Below, piece after piece: positions 1-4,833 of a stretch of 5,878 bases of DNA (its first letter is position 1; the number at the start of each line of letters is the position of its first letter). A model generated the notes under the pieces. The model saw only the letters and a list, made by a program, of their open reading frames with translations. It did not search any database and was not told the origin of the DNA. The position numbers and the translations under genes are program-made. The DNA is from Patescibacteria group bacterium (lineage in GTDB: Bacteria > Patescibacteria > UBA1384 > JAMDBS01): the NCBI GenBank assembly GCA_023487325.1, contig JAMDBS010000060.1:1-5878 (forward strand), written 5' to 3'.

Positions 1-17
1 TCGCTATAAAACGAACA

Positions 18-45
18 CACCAGCTAACGCTGGTGGTTTTCTTTT
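18..45 (+). terminator. Intrinsic terminator of a gene upstream of the window
   Basis: A perfect 7-bp stem, CACCAGC (18-24) with GCTGGTG (29-35), has a TAAC loop and is followed by TTTTCTTTT. This is a textbook rho-independent terminator. It lies within the first 50 bases with no complete gene before it, so it should end a unit left of the window. Only 13 bases separate its T-tract from the next hairpin. Confidence 0.85.
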
Positions 46-56
46 ATTAATTCACT

Positions 57-94
57 CAGCCAGTCGGAGATCCCGACTGGCTTTTTATTCATAT
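57..94 (+). repeat. Left copy of a terminator-containing direct repeat
   Basis: Bases 57-80 match 1106-1129 at 23 of 24 positions. The single difference, A68 against C1117, falls in the hairpin loop, so the stem is intact in both copies. After the T-tract both copies continue into the same TTTATTCATAT-like segment. The two copies enclose the promoter and gene at 98-1086. They could be a dispersed terminator-like repeat of this genome, or the scar of a duplication or insertion. Confidence 0.75.
59..86 (+). terminator. Second, tandem intrinsic terminator
   Basis: A 9-bp stem, GCCAGTCGG (59-67) with CCGACTGGC (73-81), has a 5-nt loop and is followed by TTTTT. It follows the terminator at 18-45 directly, giving double termination before the next promoter. 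Its stem is repeated almost exactly after the 301-residue gene at 1109-1129. Confidence 0.88.
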
Positions 95-97
95 ACA

Positions 98-126
98 TTG
101 ACATGACTGCAAAAAAGTGCTAATCT
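98..126 (+). promoter_or_regulatory. Sigma70-type promoter of the 301-residue gene
   Basis: A perfect -35 TTGACA (98-103) is separated by 17 bp from TAATCT (121-126). The -10 is preceded by TGC, an extended -10 element. Transcription should start near 133, giving a leader of about 48 nt with AGGAGG at 168-173. The promoter at 3912-3940 has the same -35, the same spacing and a similar -10 (TAATGT). Confidence 0.75.
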
Positions 127-180
127 AGTTTTGCATTGAGAAGCGCATCCTTTATAAATTGATCATGAGGAGGAAAAATC

Positions 181-1086
181 ATGAAAGATCCTAATTCCTT
201 GGAAATCGTGAAAAAATTTGTTGAATTAGTGGCAAACGAAATCAATCATATTATTCAATCGCCTAACTCTAAATACTCGTTCCATCTTGATAATCGTTAT
301 GGCGAAAGAAGCATTAAAAATCTAAAGCCGTTGGAAACTATGATTATCAACGCCTATTACAAGCTAGCACCAGATATCGTTAGCATGGCCAAAATTTGGA
401 TTGCCATAGGGGAAATTTACGTCCAGCCAAAGCAAGCGCATAACGGCCTCAAAGATAAAACTTTGTCTCTCGAACAAATCCTATCAAGAAATCACCTCAG
501 CTTAAGTATTGTTGATGAAGCAATACATGACAATCTGGAATACATTTCAAATGTTCAACTCGAAGATTTTGATCAAAAAGAAATCGCATCTGGAAAAGTA
601 TTGTTGGACAGGGTAGTTGAAGTGGATATCGACGAAGAAATTGCCCAACAAATTGAAATTCTGGAAAATTGCGATGACTACATAGTTTATCGGGCTAAAA
701 GTATCCTGATTTATGACTATCGCCCAAAAAGCCATGAGAAAATCACTTCCGACAAATGCAGAATGAAAGTGATAAAAAACGAACAGTCTCCGCCGGTGAT
801 TATTCTACAACCCGCAAGCACCGAACAAAAAGATATTGCTCGATTTAAAATATTTTCCATTCGTGATGCAAGCCGATTCGGTGATAGTCTACCGGTTTCT
901 GTAGAGATTTGGGAAGACAAATCCTTATGGAAATATGTTTGGCATTCTTCTTCGGGGTTTATGATTCTGGCAGTAGTCAGTAAAAAAAACAATACAATAC
1001 TGGGCATTTCCGAAAATCAAGATCACTCATATATTGTAGGTGGAGATGAACAACATAACTATCTTGTCGATCTCTACTGCCAATAA
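181..1086 (+). CDS. Hypothetical protein, 301 residues, single-gene unit
   Basis: I do not recognise this protein. The ATG has a strong AGGAGG 7 bases upstream (168-173) and a good promoter at 98-126, so the start is firm; the stop is TAA. The protein looks soluble, with no signal peptide or membrane segment. The first 160 or so residues read as mostly helical, with an acidic segment around 146-165. The C-terminal part, from about residue 170, looks strand-rich and ends in alternating hydrophobic stretches (SSSGFMILAVVSKK, then SYIVGG). There is no obvious catalytic motif or cysteine cluster. The gene is its own transcription unit, fenced by near-identical terminator repeats at 57-94 and 1106-1146, which suggests a cassette-like or recently moved gene (inference). 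It could be a lineage-specific protein. The reading frame is secure; the function is unknown. Confidence 0.85.
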   Translation: MKDPNSLEIVKKFVELVANEINHIIQSPNSKYSFHLDNRYGERSIKNLKPLETMIINAYYKLAPDIVSMAKIWIAIGEIYVQPKQAHNGLKDKTLSLEQILSRNHLSLSIVDEAIHDNLEYISNVQLEDFDQKEIASGKVLLDRVVEVDIDEEIAQQIEILENCDDYIVYRAKSILIYDYRPKSHEKITSDKCRMKVIKNEQSPPVIILQPASTEQKDIARFKIFSIRDASRFGDSLPVSVEIWEDKSLWKYVWHSSSGFMILAVVSKKNNTILGISENQDHSYIVGGDEQHNYLVDLYCQ

Positions 1087-1105
1087 TTTTTCGAATTTTG
1101 TATTA

Positions 1106-1146
1106 CAGCCAGTCGGCGATCCCGACTGGTTTTTGTTTATTCATAT
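1106..1146 (+). repeat. Right copy of the terminator-containing direct repeat
   Basis: This copy matches 57-94, with one loop difference (C1117 for A68) and a slightly longer T-rich tract before the shared ATTCATAT. It begins 19 bases after the stop codon of the 301-residue gene. The next promoter begins just after it, as also happens after the left copy. Confidence 0.75.
1109..1138 (+). terminator. Intrinsic terminator of the 301-residue gene
   Basis: An 8-bp stem, CCAGTCGG (1109-1116) with CCGACTGG (1122-1129), has a CGATC loop and a TTTTTGTTT tail. It lies 22 bases after the TAA of the preceding gene. Confidence 0.9.
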
Positions 1147-1148
1147 CC

Positions 1149-1177
1149 TTGCACAAATGGGATTTTTCAGATAATAT
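1149..1177 (+). promoter_or_regulatory. Promoter of the MBL-fold / DHH operon
   Basis: TTGCAC (1149-1154) and TAATAT (1172-1177) are 17 bp apart. A start near 1184 gives a leader of about 31 nt before the ATG at 1215. The overlapping GATAAT (1170-1175) is a possible alternative -10, but its spacing would be only 15 bp. Confidence 0.65.
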
Positions 1178-1214
1178 TAATCTAACAAATAAAATATTTT
1201 AATAGCGAGGTTAT

Positions 1215-1697
1215 ATGCAAATTGATTATTTTGGCAATGGGGATTTTAAGATTAAAACTAAAAAAGGCGAGATTAGTTTGGGTGAAAAAATTAAGGTTTA
1301 TGATTTTTCAGTTGATGGCCCAGGTGAATACGAAGTCGGCGGCACCGAGATCGAATGCTTTGACGGCATTACCTTACTTTGCAGCGAAGACATGAACATT
1401 GTTTATTTAGACCAACGCAAAAAAGAATTGTCCGACGAAGAACTAGATAGAATTGACGATGTGGATATTGCTTTTGTGCCGATTGGCGGGGATAAAGTAT
1501 TTGACCCAAAAGAAGCCATGAGCGCCATCAATGATCTTGACCCGGCCGTGGTAATCCCTATGTACTACCAAGATGCCTCAGCCTTTTCCAAACTGGAAGG
1601 GGTTTCACCGGAAAATCTAGATAGCCTTAAAATTGCCAAATCCAATATCAACCAAGAAGAACGTAAGGTGTATATTCTAAATGCTAAAACTAAATAA
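1215..1697 (+). CDS. Degenerate MBL-fold protein (UlaG-like/COG2220 type) lacking metal-binding residues
   Basis: Several blocks match the small Zn-dependent hydrolases of the UlaG-like/COG2220 type as I know them. These are an N-terminal strand unit (GNGDFKI, normally GHSCFRI), DGPGEYEVGG at 34-43, ELSDEELDRIDDVDIAFVPI at 71-90 and AVVIPMYY at 111-118. Active relatives carry an HxHxDH motif between the first two blocks. Here only about 20 residues separate them and no such motif exists. The later Asp ligand (usually in HLGD) aligns with Gln67, and the usual PMHY reads PMYY, so His is replaced by Tyr117. At 160 residues it is well short of the usual 200-plus. It is therefore probably non-catalytic. 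The frame is open and acidic with no sign of decay, so it looks like a retained pseudoenzyme. The RBS is weak (GCGAGG, 4 bases before ATG). It overlaps the NrnA-like gene by 17 bp, suggesting translational coupling and a related role. Confidence 0.82.
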   Translation: MQIDYFGNGDFKIKTKKGEISLGEKIKVYDFSVDGPGEYEVGGTEIECFDGITLLCSEDMNIVYLDQRKKELSDEELDRIDDVDIAFVPIGGDKVFDPKEAMSAINDLDPAVVIPMYYQDASAFSKLEGVSPENLDSLKIAKSNINQEERKVYILNAKTK

Positions 1698-2652
1698 TTT
1701 ATTTGAGAGAATCAACTCGGCTTCTCGAATACTTTTGATAACCCACGAAAATCCCGACGGCGACGCCTTGGGCAGCACCTTGGCTTTGTCTTTTGTGCTA
1801 AAAAATATGGGTAAATCTATCAGTGCTGTTTGTGTTGATGCTAATCCGCAAGTATTTAGTTTCCTACCAAAAGTCAGTCTTATAAAAAAAGATTTTTTAT
1901 TGGGCGATTTTGATTTAATTTTTATTTTGGACTGCGGGGACTTAAAAAGAACCGGCTACATTGATCGCTTGAAATATTACGCTCACAAAAGGCGCAAGAA
2001 AATCATCAATATTGATCATCACCCTAAAAATGATGTTCATAAAATTGCTTGGTATAACCTGGTAGATTATCAAGCCTCATCAACCTCGGAAATTGTTTAT
2101 AAACTACTAAAAAATATGCGCGTAAAAATTGATCAAGACATTGCCACTTGTCTGCTTTGTGGCTTATATACCGACACCGGCTCATTTAAGCATTCCAACA
2201 CTTCACCAACAGCTTTAAATATGGCTGGAGAACTACTTAATTCCGGAGCCAAGCTCAAGCACATCACTAAAAATGTCACCAATGGCAAAACTGTACCGGC
2301 TTTAAAAATTTGGGGGGTGGTACTGTCACGAATTCAGAGAAATCAGCAGTTGGGCTTGGTCACTTCCATCATCACCCAAAAAGATCTGCAAGCTTATCAC
2401 GCTACCGGCGCAGATTTGGCTGGCGCCGTAAATCTTATCAACGCCATCCCCGATACCCGAGCAGCCATCTTGTTTTCCGAGTTGGAAAATGGTAAAATTA
2501 AAGCCAGCATCCGCACAGAAAGAAATGACGTGGATGTTTCTCAATTGGCCGCCATCTTTGATGGCGGTGGCCTCAGAAAAGCCTCGGGGTTTACGATTGA
2601 TGGAAAATTAGTTCAAGACAAAAATGGTGGTTGGAAGATAATGGTAGATTAA
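1681..2652 (+). CDS. nrnA: DHH/DHHA1 phosphoesterase, NrnA-like oligoribonuclease / pAp phosphatase
   Basis: This is a cytoplasmic Mn-dependent DHH phosphoesterase. Relatives degrade 2-5-nt RNA remnants to mononucleotides and dephosphorylate pAp; some act on cyclic dinucleotide products. DHH motifs appear in order: HENPDGDALGS (22-32), LDCGD (83-87), IDHHPKND (111-118) and YTDTGSF (163-169). These supply the expected metal ligands His22, Asp26, Asp28, Asp84, His113 and Asp165. The DHHA1 domain follows, ending with DGGGLRKASGF (294-304). Its canonical motif is GGGH, so the usual His is Leu298 here. The length of 323 residues is normal for the family. The ATG lies inside the end of the MBL-fold gene, with TAAGGTG (1664-1670) 10 bases upstream, and the protein begins just as relatives do. 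No terminator follows, so transcripts may read into the HNH gene. The family call is firm; the exact substrate is inferred. Confidence 0.9.
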   Translation: MLKLNNLFERINSASRILLITHENPDGDALGSTLALSFVLKNMGKSISAVCVDANPQVFSFLPKVSLIKKDFLLGDFDLIFILDCGDLKRTGYIDRLKYYAHKRRKKIINIDHHPKNDVHKIAWYNLVDYQASSTSEIVYKLLKNMRVKIDQDIATCLLCGLYTDTGSFKHSNTSPTALNMAGELLNSGAKLKHITKNVTNGKTVPALKIWGVVLSRIQRNQQLGLVTSIITQKDLQAYHATGADLAGAVNLINAIPDTRAAILFSELENGKIKASIRTERNDVDVSQLAAIFDGGGLRKASGFTIDGKLVQDKNGGWKIMVD

Positions 2653-2666
2653 TAATTTATATATAC

Positions 2667-2695
2667 TTTAACCTCTGCCACTATTGTGATATAAT
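2667..2695 (+). promoter_or_regulatory. Strong extended -10 promoter giving a leaderless HNH mRNA
   Basis: TTTAAC (2667-2672) is followed 17 bp later by a perfect TATAAT (2690-2695), preceded by TGA to make a consensus TGnTATAAT. Only 6 bases separate the -10 from the ATG at 2702, so the expected start point falls on or next to the A of that ATG. No Shine-Dalgarno sequence is present. It may originally have been the promoter of tRNA-Leu downstream (inference). Confidence 0.8.
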
Positions 2696-2701
2696 ATATT
2701 C

Positions 2702-3214
2702 ATGAGAAAAAGAAAATGGGAAAAAGCTGATTTAACCAATGCTGCTAGGAAAAGCACAAGTGTCAGGCAGGTGCTTAAACTTCTTAATTTAAATGAAGCT
2801 GGTGGAAACTATTCTCAAATCAAAAAATTTATTAAAATATATAAGATAGATACAAGTCATTTTAAAGGCCAGGCTTGGAACAAAGGGTTGAAAGGAATTG
2901 GAAAGCCAAGATTATCGCTCGATAGTATACTACTCGCAAACAGTAATTTTCAGAGTTATAAATTAAAAAAGAGATTGTTTAAGGCAAATTTAAAACCACG
3001 AAAATGCGAAGAATGCGGTTGGGCACAAAAATCAGCAGACGGCAGAATTCCTTTAGAAATCCATCATATTGATGGCGATAGTCATAACAACAAAATCGAG
3101 AATCTACAAATTCTTTGTCCAAATTGTCACAGTTTAAAGCCTTCTCATCGTGGTAGAAATAGAGGTAAGGGCGTGTGGTGGAATGGCAGACACGCAACAC
3201 TTAAAATGTTGTGA
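2702..3214 (+). CDS. HNH endonuclease whose 3' end overlaps tRNA-Leu
   Basis: The protein has the layout of phage and intron-type HNH nucleases. A helical N-terminal DNA-binding part (about 5-62) carries the conserved GGNY (34-37), DTSHF (50-54) and WNKG (59-62) blocks. The HNH domain at 100-145 has zinc pairs Cys102/Cys105 and Cys139/Cys142, HHIDGD at 121-126, Asn134, and CPNCH ending at His143. Nothing required for catalysis is missing. It should cut DNA; whether it homes, like free-standing mobile nucleases, is inference. The reading frame enters the mature tRNA-Leu at 3169, so residues 157-170 are read from tRNA sequence and the TGA stop (3212-3214) is in the tRNA anticodon/variable region. 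Relatives I know end soon after the HNH motif, so this tail is probably accidental. It has no RBS; the promoter predicts a leaderless mRNA. It is basic, unlike the acidic genes upstream, which fits a mobile origin. Confidence 0.85.
   Translation: MRKRKWEKADLTNAARKSTSVRQVLKLLNLNEAGGNYSQIKKFIKIYKIDTSHFKGQAWNKGLKGIGKPRLSLDSILLANSNFQSYKLKKRLFKANLKPRKCEECGWAQKSADGRIPLEIHHIDGDSHNNKIENLQILCPNCHSLKPSHRGRNRGKGVWWNGRHATLKML
3151..3159 (+). promoter_or_regulatory. Possible internal extended -10 promoter for tRNA-Leu
   Basis: TGG followed by TAGAAA could act as an extended -10 inside the HNH gene, with a start near 3166, a few bases before the tRNA. No convincing -35 lies at the right distance, so this is weak. 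It matters because otherwise the tRNA must be cut from the HNH mRNA. Confidence 0.2.
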
Positions 3215-3255
3215 GCCAAAAGCTCGTGAGGGTTCGAATCCCTCCTCGCCCACCA
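3169..3255 (+). tRNA. tRNA-Leu(UAA), CCA encoded
   Basis: An 87-nt class II tRNA folds fully by hand. The acceptor stem is GGGCGTG (3169-3175) with CTCGCCC (3245-3251), carrying a single U-U mismatch (3174/3246). The D stem is GTG/CAC, with GG at 3185-3186 in the loop. The anticodon stem is CAACA/TGTTG (3195-3199/3207-3211) and the loop CTTAAAA places anticodon UAA at 3202-3204. A long variable arm has stem GAGC/GCTC (3213-3216/3222-3225), as expected for leucine. The T arm is GAGGG/CCCTC around TTCGAAT (3233-3239). The discriminator is A3252 and CCA is encoded at 3253-3255. The anticodon reads UUA and probably UUG. Its 5' half is also the 3' end of the HNH gene. Confidence 0.96.
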
Positions 3256-3271
3256 ATTTACACAAATTAAT

Positions 3272-3290
3272 CCGCAATGGCGGTTTTTTT
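3272..3290 (+). terminator. Terminator of the HNH / tRNA-Leu unit
   Basis: A short GC-only stem, CCGC (3272-3275) with GCGG (3280-3283), has an AATG loop and is followed by seven T. It lies 16 bases after the encoded CCA. The stem is short, but the T-tract is strong and the position is right. Confidence 0.75.
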
Positions 3291-3295
3291 AATAT

Positions 3296-3328
3296 AAACA
3301 AAAAGGCCAGTATTTTTTTACTCTGGCC
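3296..3328 (-). terminator. Terminator of the minus-strand HEIAH gene
   Basis: A perfect 6-bp stem, GGCCAG (3305-3310) with CTGGCC (3323-3328), encloses a 12-nt loop. On the minus strand it is followed by TTTTTGTTT. It begins just 2 bases past the stop of the minus-strand gene. With the tRNA terminator it forms a convergent pair. Confidence 0.8.
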
Positions 3329-3330
3329 AT

Positions 3331-3789
3331 TTATAATAGTTCATCTTCTAAAAAATCCCCGGCTCTAGCTCTATCATAAATATCTTCGGCAAAATCTTTA
3401 TTTTCTTTAATGAATCTTTCTGCTTCTTTTTTCAGCAAATTTTCTATTTTCATAGATCGCATATCTTTAGTCCATGGGTTCCCATTTGCAGAATAAAACA
3501 CGTGTGCTATCTCATGAAAAAGGTGATATATTTTTACTTTTTTCAATTTTTTGTTATTTAGTTTGAATTTTCTAGAATCAAGCAATACAATTGTATACAA
3601 GCCGGATGGTTTCTTGTCCTCAAACACTGGAATAGCTATTCCTGAATTCTTTCCGTCAGTATCATCGAAATAAATTAGAGAAATCTTGTTTCCCAATGTT
3701 TCTATAATAGATTCAATAGTCATGGGTTTTTTCTGTATTAGGTCTTTCAGTTCTTCAGGATCGTCAATCATCCATTGTCTAATATCCAT
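3331..3789 (-). CDS. ImmA/IrrE-like zinc metallopeptidase-type protein
   Basis: A 152-residue protein starting MDIRQWMIDD. It carries HEIAH (92-96), the HExxH zinc-protease motif: two His ligands and the catalytic Glu. KEAERF (121-126) follows about 25 residues later and matches the EAN-type third-ligand segment of ImmA/IrrE (COG2856) proteins. Strands before the motif (ISLIYFDD, LYTIVLLDS) fit that fold. ImmA/IrrE proteins typically cleave a partner repressor, but no helix-turn-helix repressor lies next to it here, so its target is unknown. It is a single-gene unit with its own promoter (3844-3871) and terminator. An in-frame GTG at 3798 would add three residues, but that GTG is part of the Shine-Dalgarno AGGTGA, which sits 5 bases before the ATG, so the ATG is preferred. 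The divergent neighbour encodes a protein with a zinc-ribbon-like site. Family confidence is moderate because similarity outside the motif is not evident by eye. Confidence 0.75.
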   Translation of the reverse strand: MDIRQWMIDDPEELKDLIQKKPMTIESIIETLGNKISLIYFDDTDGKNSGIAIPVFEDKKPSGLYTIVLLDSRKFKLNNKKLKKVKIYHLFHEIAHVFYSANGNPWTKDMRSMKIENLLKKEAERFIKENKDFAEDIYDRARAGDFLEDELL

Positions 3790-3794
3790 TACTT

Positions 3795-3801
3795 TCACCT
3801 C
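3795..3801 (-). promoter_or_regulatory. Shine-Dalgarno deciding the HEIAH gene start
   Basis: On the minus strand GAGGTGA lies 5 bases before the ATG at 3789. The GTG inside it is in frame with the gene and could be mistaken for the start. Confidence 0.7.
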
Positions 3802-3843
3802 ATCTCATATCACTATGTAAATTTACTTTCTCAATCCATGATT

Positions 3844-3871
3844 ATTATAGCTATCCTATTTGAAATATCAA
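3844..3871 (-). promoter_or_regulatory. Promoter of the HEIAH gene
   Basis: On the minus strand TTGATA (3871-3866) is separated by 16 bp from a perfect TATAAT (3849-3844). Transcription should begin near 3837, giving a leader of about 48 nt. It is back to back with the plus-strand promoter at 3912-3940; their -35 boxes are 40 bp apart, so a single regulator could act on both. Confidence 0.78.
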
Positions 3872-3893
3872 CCGCATACAACAATTAACAATG

Positions 3894-3909
3894 TTTTCTT
3901 GCCATTTTT
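3894..3909 (+). repeat. 16-bp direct repeat, copy 1
   Basis: TTTTCTTGCCATTTTT occurs here and again exactly at 5102-5117. Here it lies immediately upstream of the -35 box at 3912; in copy 2 its TTGCCA serves as the -35 itself. Confidence 0.7.
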
Positions 3910-3911
3910 CC

Positions 3912-3940
3912 TTGACAAAACACACTCAATGCGCTAATGT
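3912..3940 (+). promoter_or_regulatory. Promoter of the 245-residue / 68-residue gene unit
   Basis: A perfect TTGACA (3912-3917) is 17 bp from TAATGT (3935-3940). The expected start near 3947 leaves a leader of about 27 nt. The -10 is overlapped by a perfect inverted repeat, TAATG (3935-3939) and CATTA (3943-3947), a possible operator (inference). Confidence 0.75.
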
Positions 3941-3955
3941 TGCATTAATATTAAC

Positions 3956-3964
3956 AAGGAGGTG
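3956..3964 (+). promoter_or_regulatory. Shine-Dalgarno deciding the 245-residue gene start
   Basis: AAGGAGGTG is a near-perfect anti-16S match. It contains an in-frame GTG at 3962 that cannot be the start because it is part of the ribosome-binding site. The ATG at 3974 lies 9 bases past it. Confidence 0.75.
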
Positions 3965-3973
3965 TTTTTTAAC

Positions 3974-4711
3974 ATGCTGATAGAGCAATCAAAGCTGAGG
4001 AAAAAAATTCAAGTAGCTGCTACTGATTTTTATAATCTTGTCCATTCAAATTCAAAAGGATGGGGAAGAAAGTCCAGGCTGTCAGATGAAGATAGATCGG
4101 TATTGCATAGCGTCCTGGTTATGGCTGGGTTCGGTCATGGCAAGCTTGCTATAGGATCGATGTCTAGCAACCGTCCTCGAGTTGACGGCGGTCAGGAACC
4201 ATATTTGTCTAATTGGCACACCTATATCAAGGTGCACGACAAGGATGGTCGCACTGACATATTTGCCACTGAATGGCTAGACAATCTTTACAACACCATT
4301 ATTGAATATCCCAAAATGGAGTTTGATGAAACCGTCACTAAAGAAATAAAGCAATGTGTAGCTAAACAAATCAAGCAGGCTAGACCGCTTGAACCAATCA
4401 AGCTAACAGATTCTGGTGATCTACTGTGCGAATATCAACCACAAGCTACAATAAAATACAAACTTCGGCTTGGTTGCTATCGCCTGGTGCATGCCAAACA
4501 CCTTCGAGACAAAAACGAACTGTGTTCACCGGTTGGTATCCACGTTGACTGTGGTGGGCAAATATCTCGCATTCCGGGCATAGATGACGATTTGCTGGCT
4601 TGCGACAAATGCAAAAGGATACGCGTTGTTATCCAAAAATATGTCAAGACCTACGGAGACTTGCGTAAGTTCATGGACATCGAACTCCATAGACTTACTT
4701 ACCCCGGATAA
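3974..4711 (+). CDS. Hypothetical protein with HxxC/CxxC zinc-ribbon-like site, 245 residues
   Basis: I do not recognise this protein. The ATG at 3974 is chosen because the upstream in-frame GTG at 3962 is inside the Shine-Dalgarno sequence. The N-terminal third is basic and helical. The middle has an aromatic, strand-like stretch (NWHTYIKVHD, residues 80-89) and an amphipathic helix around 120-136. The C-terminal third has His190-x2-Cys193-x16-Cys210-x2-Cys213, a plausible zinc-binding ribbon; an additional Cys184 is nearby. The protein is probably cytoplasmic, with no signal peptide or membrane segment. It is first in a unit with a 68-residue protein 122 bases downstream and no terminator between, and it is divergent from the HEIAH gene. 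The end is open to doubt: another frame stays open past the TAA to 4766 with a hydrophilic tail, so a late frameshift is possible. The function is unknown; nucleic-acid binding is only a guess from the zinc site. Confidence 0.82.
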   Translation: MLIEQSKLRKKIQVAATDFYNLVHSNSKGWGRKSRLSDEDRSVLHSVLVMAGFGHGKLAIGSMSSNRPRVDGGQEPYLSNWHTYIKVHDKDGRTDIFATEWLDNLYNTIIEYPKMEFDETVTKEIKQCVAKQIKQARPLEPIKLTDSGDLLCEYQPQATIKYKLRLGCYRLVHAKHLRDKNELCSPVGIHVDCGGQISRIPGIDDDLLACDKCKRIRVVIQKYVKTYGDLRKFMDIELHRLTYPG

Positions 4712-4818
4712 TAATGAAAAAATTTCCGTAGAAGCTCCTTCTCGGGCAGATGAATCAAGAGGCTGAAGAATAATAGCCAACCCAAACAATTTCGTAAAAT
4801 CTTTTAATTGATCGACCG

Positions 4819-4828
4819 AAGGAGGTGA
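4819..4828 (+). promoter_or_regulatory. Shine-Dalgarno deciding a TTG start
   Basis: AAGGAGGTGA is essentially a perfect anti-16S match. Its own GTG (4825-4827) is in frame with the 68-residue gene but lies within the binding site. The TTG at 4834 is 8 bases past GGAGG and is the likely start. Confidence 0.7.
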
Positions 4829-4833
4829 ATAAT

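Noticed and set aside
547..1007. Two minus-strand open frames inside the 301-residue gene
   Set aside because: They lie fully inside a gene with a good promoter and RBS, have no start signals, and have unlikely composition.
2310..2544. Short frames on both strands inside the DHH gene
   Set aside because: They are shadows of the DHHA1-coding region, whose motifs are in the main frame.
3212..3214. TGA read as glycine (alternative code of some CPR lineages)
   Set aside because: Other genes stop with TAA or TAG and have no internal TGA at conserved glycine positions. Reading through this TGA would only extend the protein further into the tRNA.
3169..3331. tRNA-Leu as the attachment site of an integrated element
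   Set aside because: No second copy of the tRNA 3' end and no integrase gene are seen in the window.
3150..3368. Plus-strand open frame of 72 codons across tRNA-Leu and both terminators
   Set aside because: It is composed of tRNA and terminator sequence, with no ribosome-binding site.
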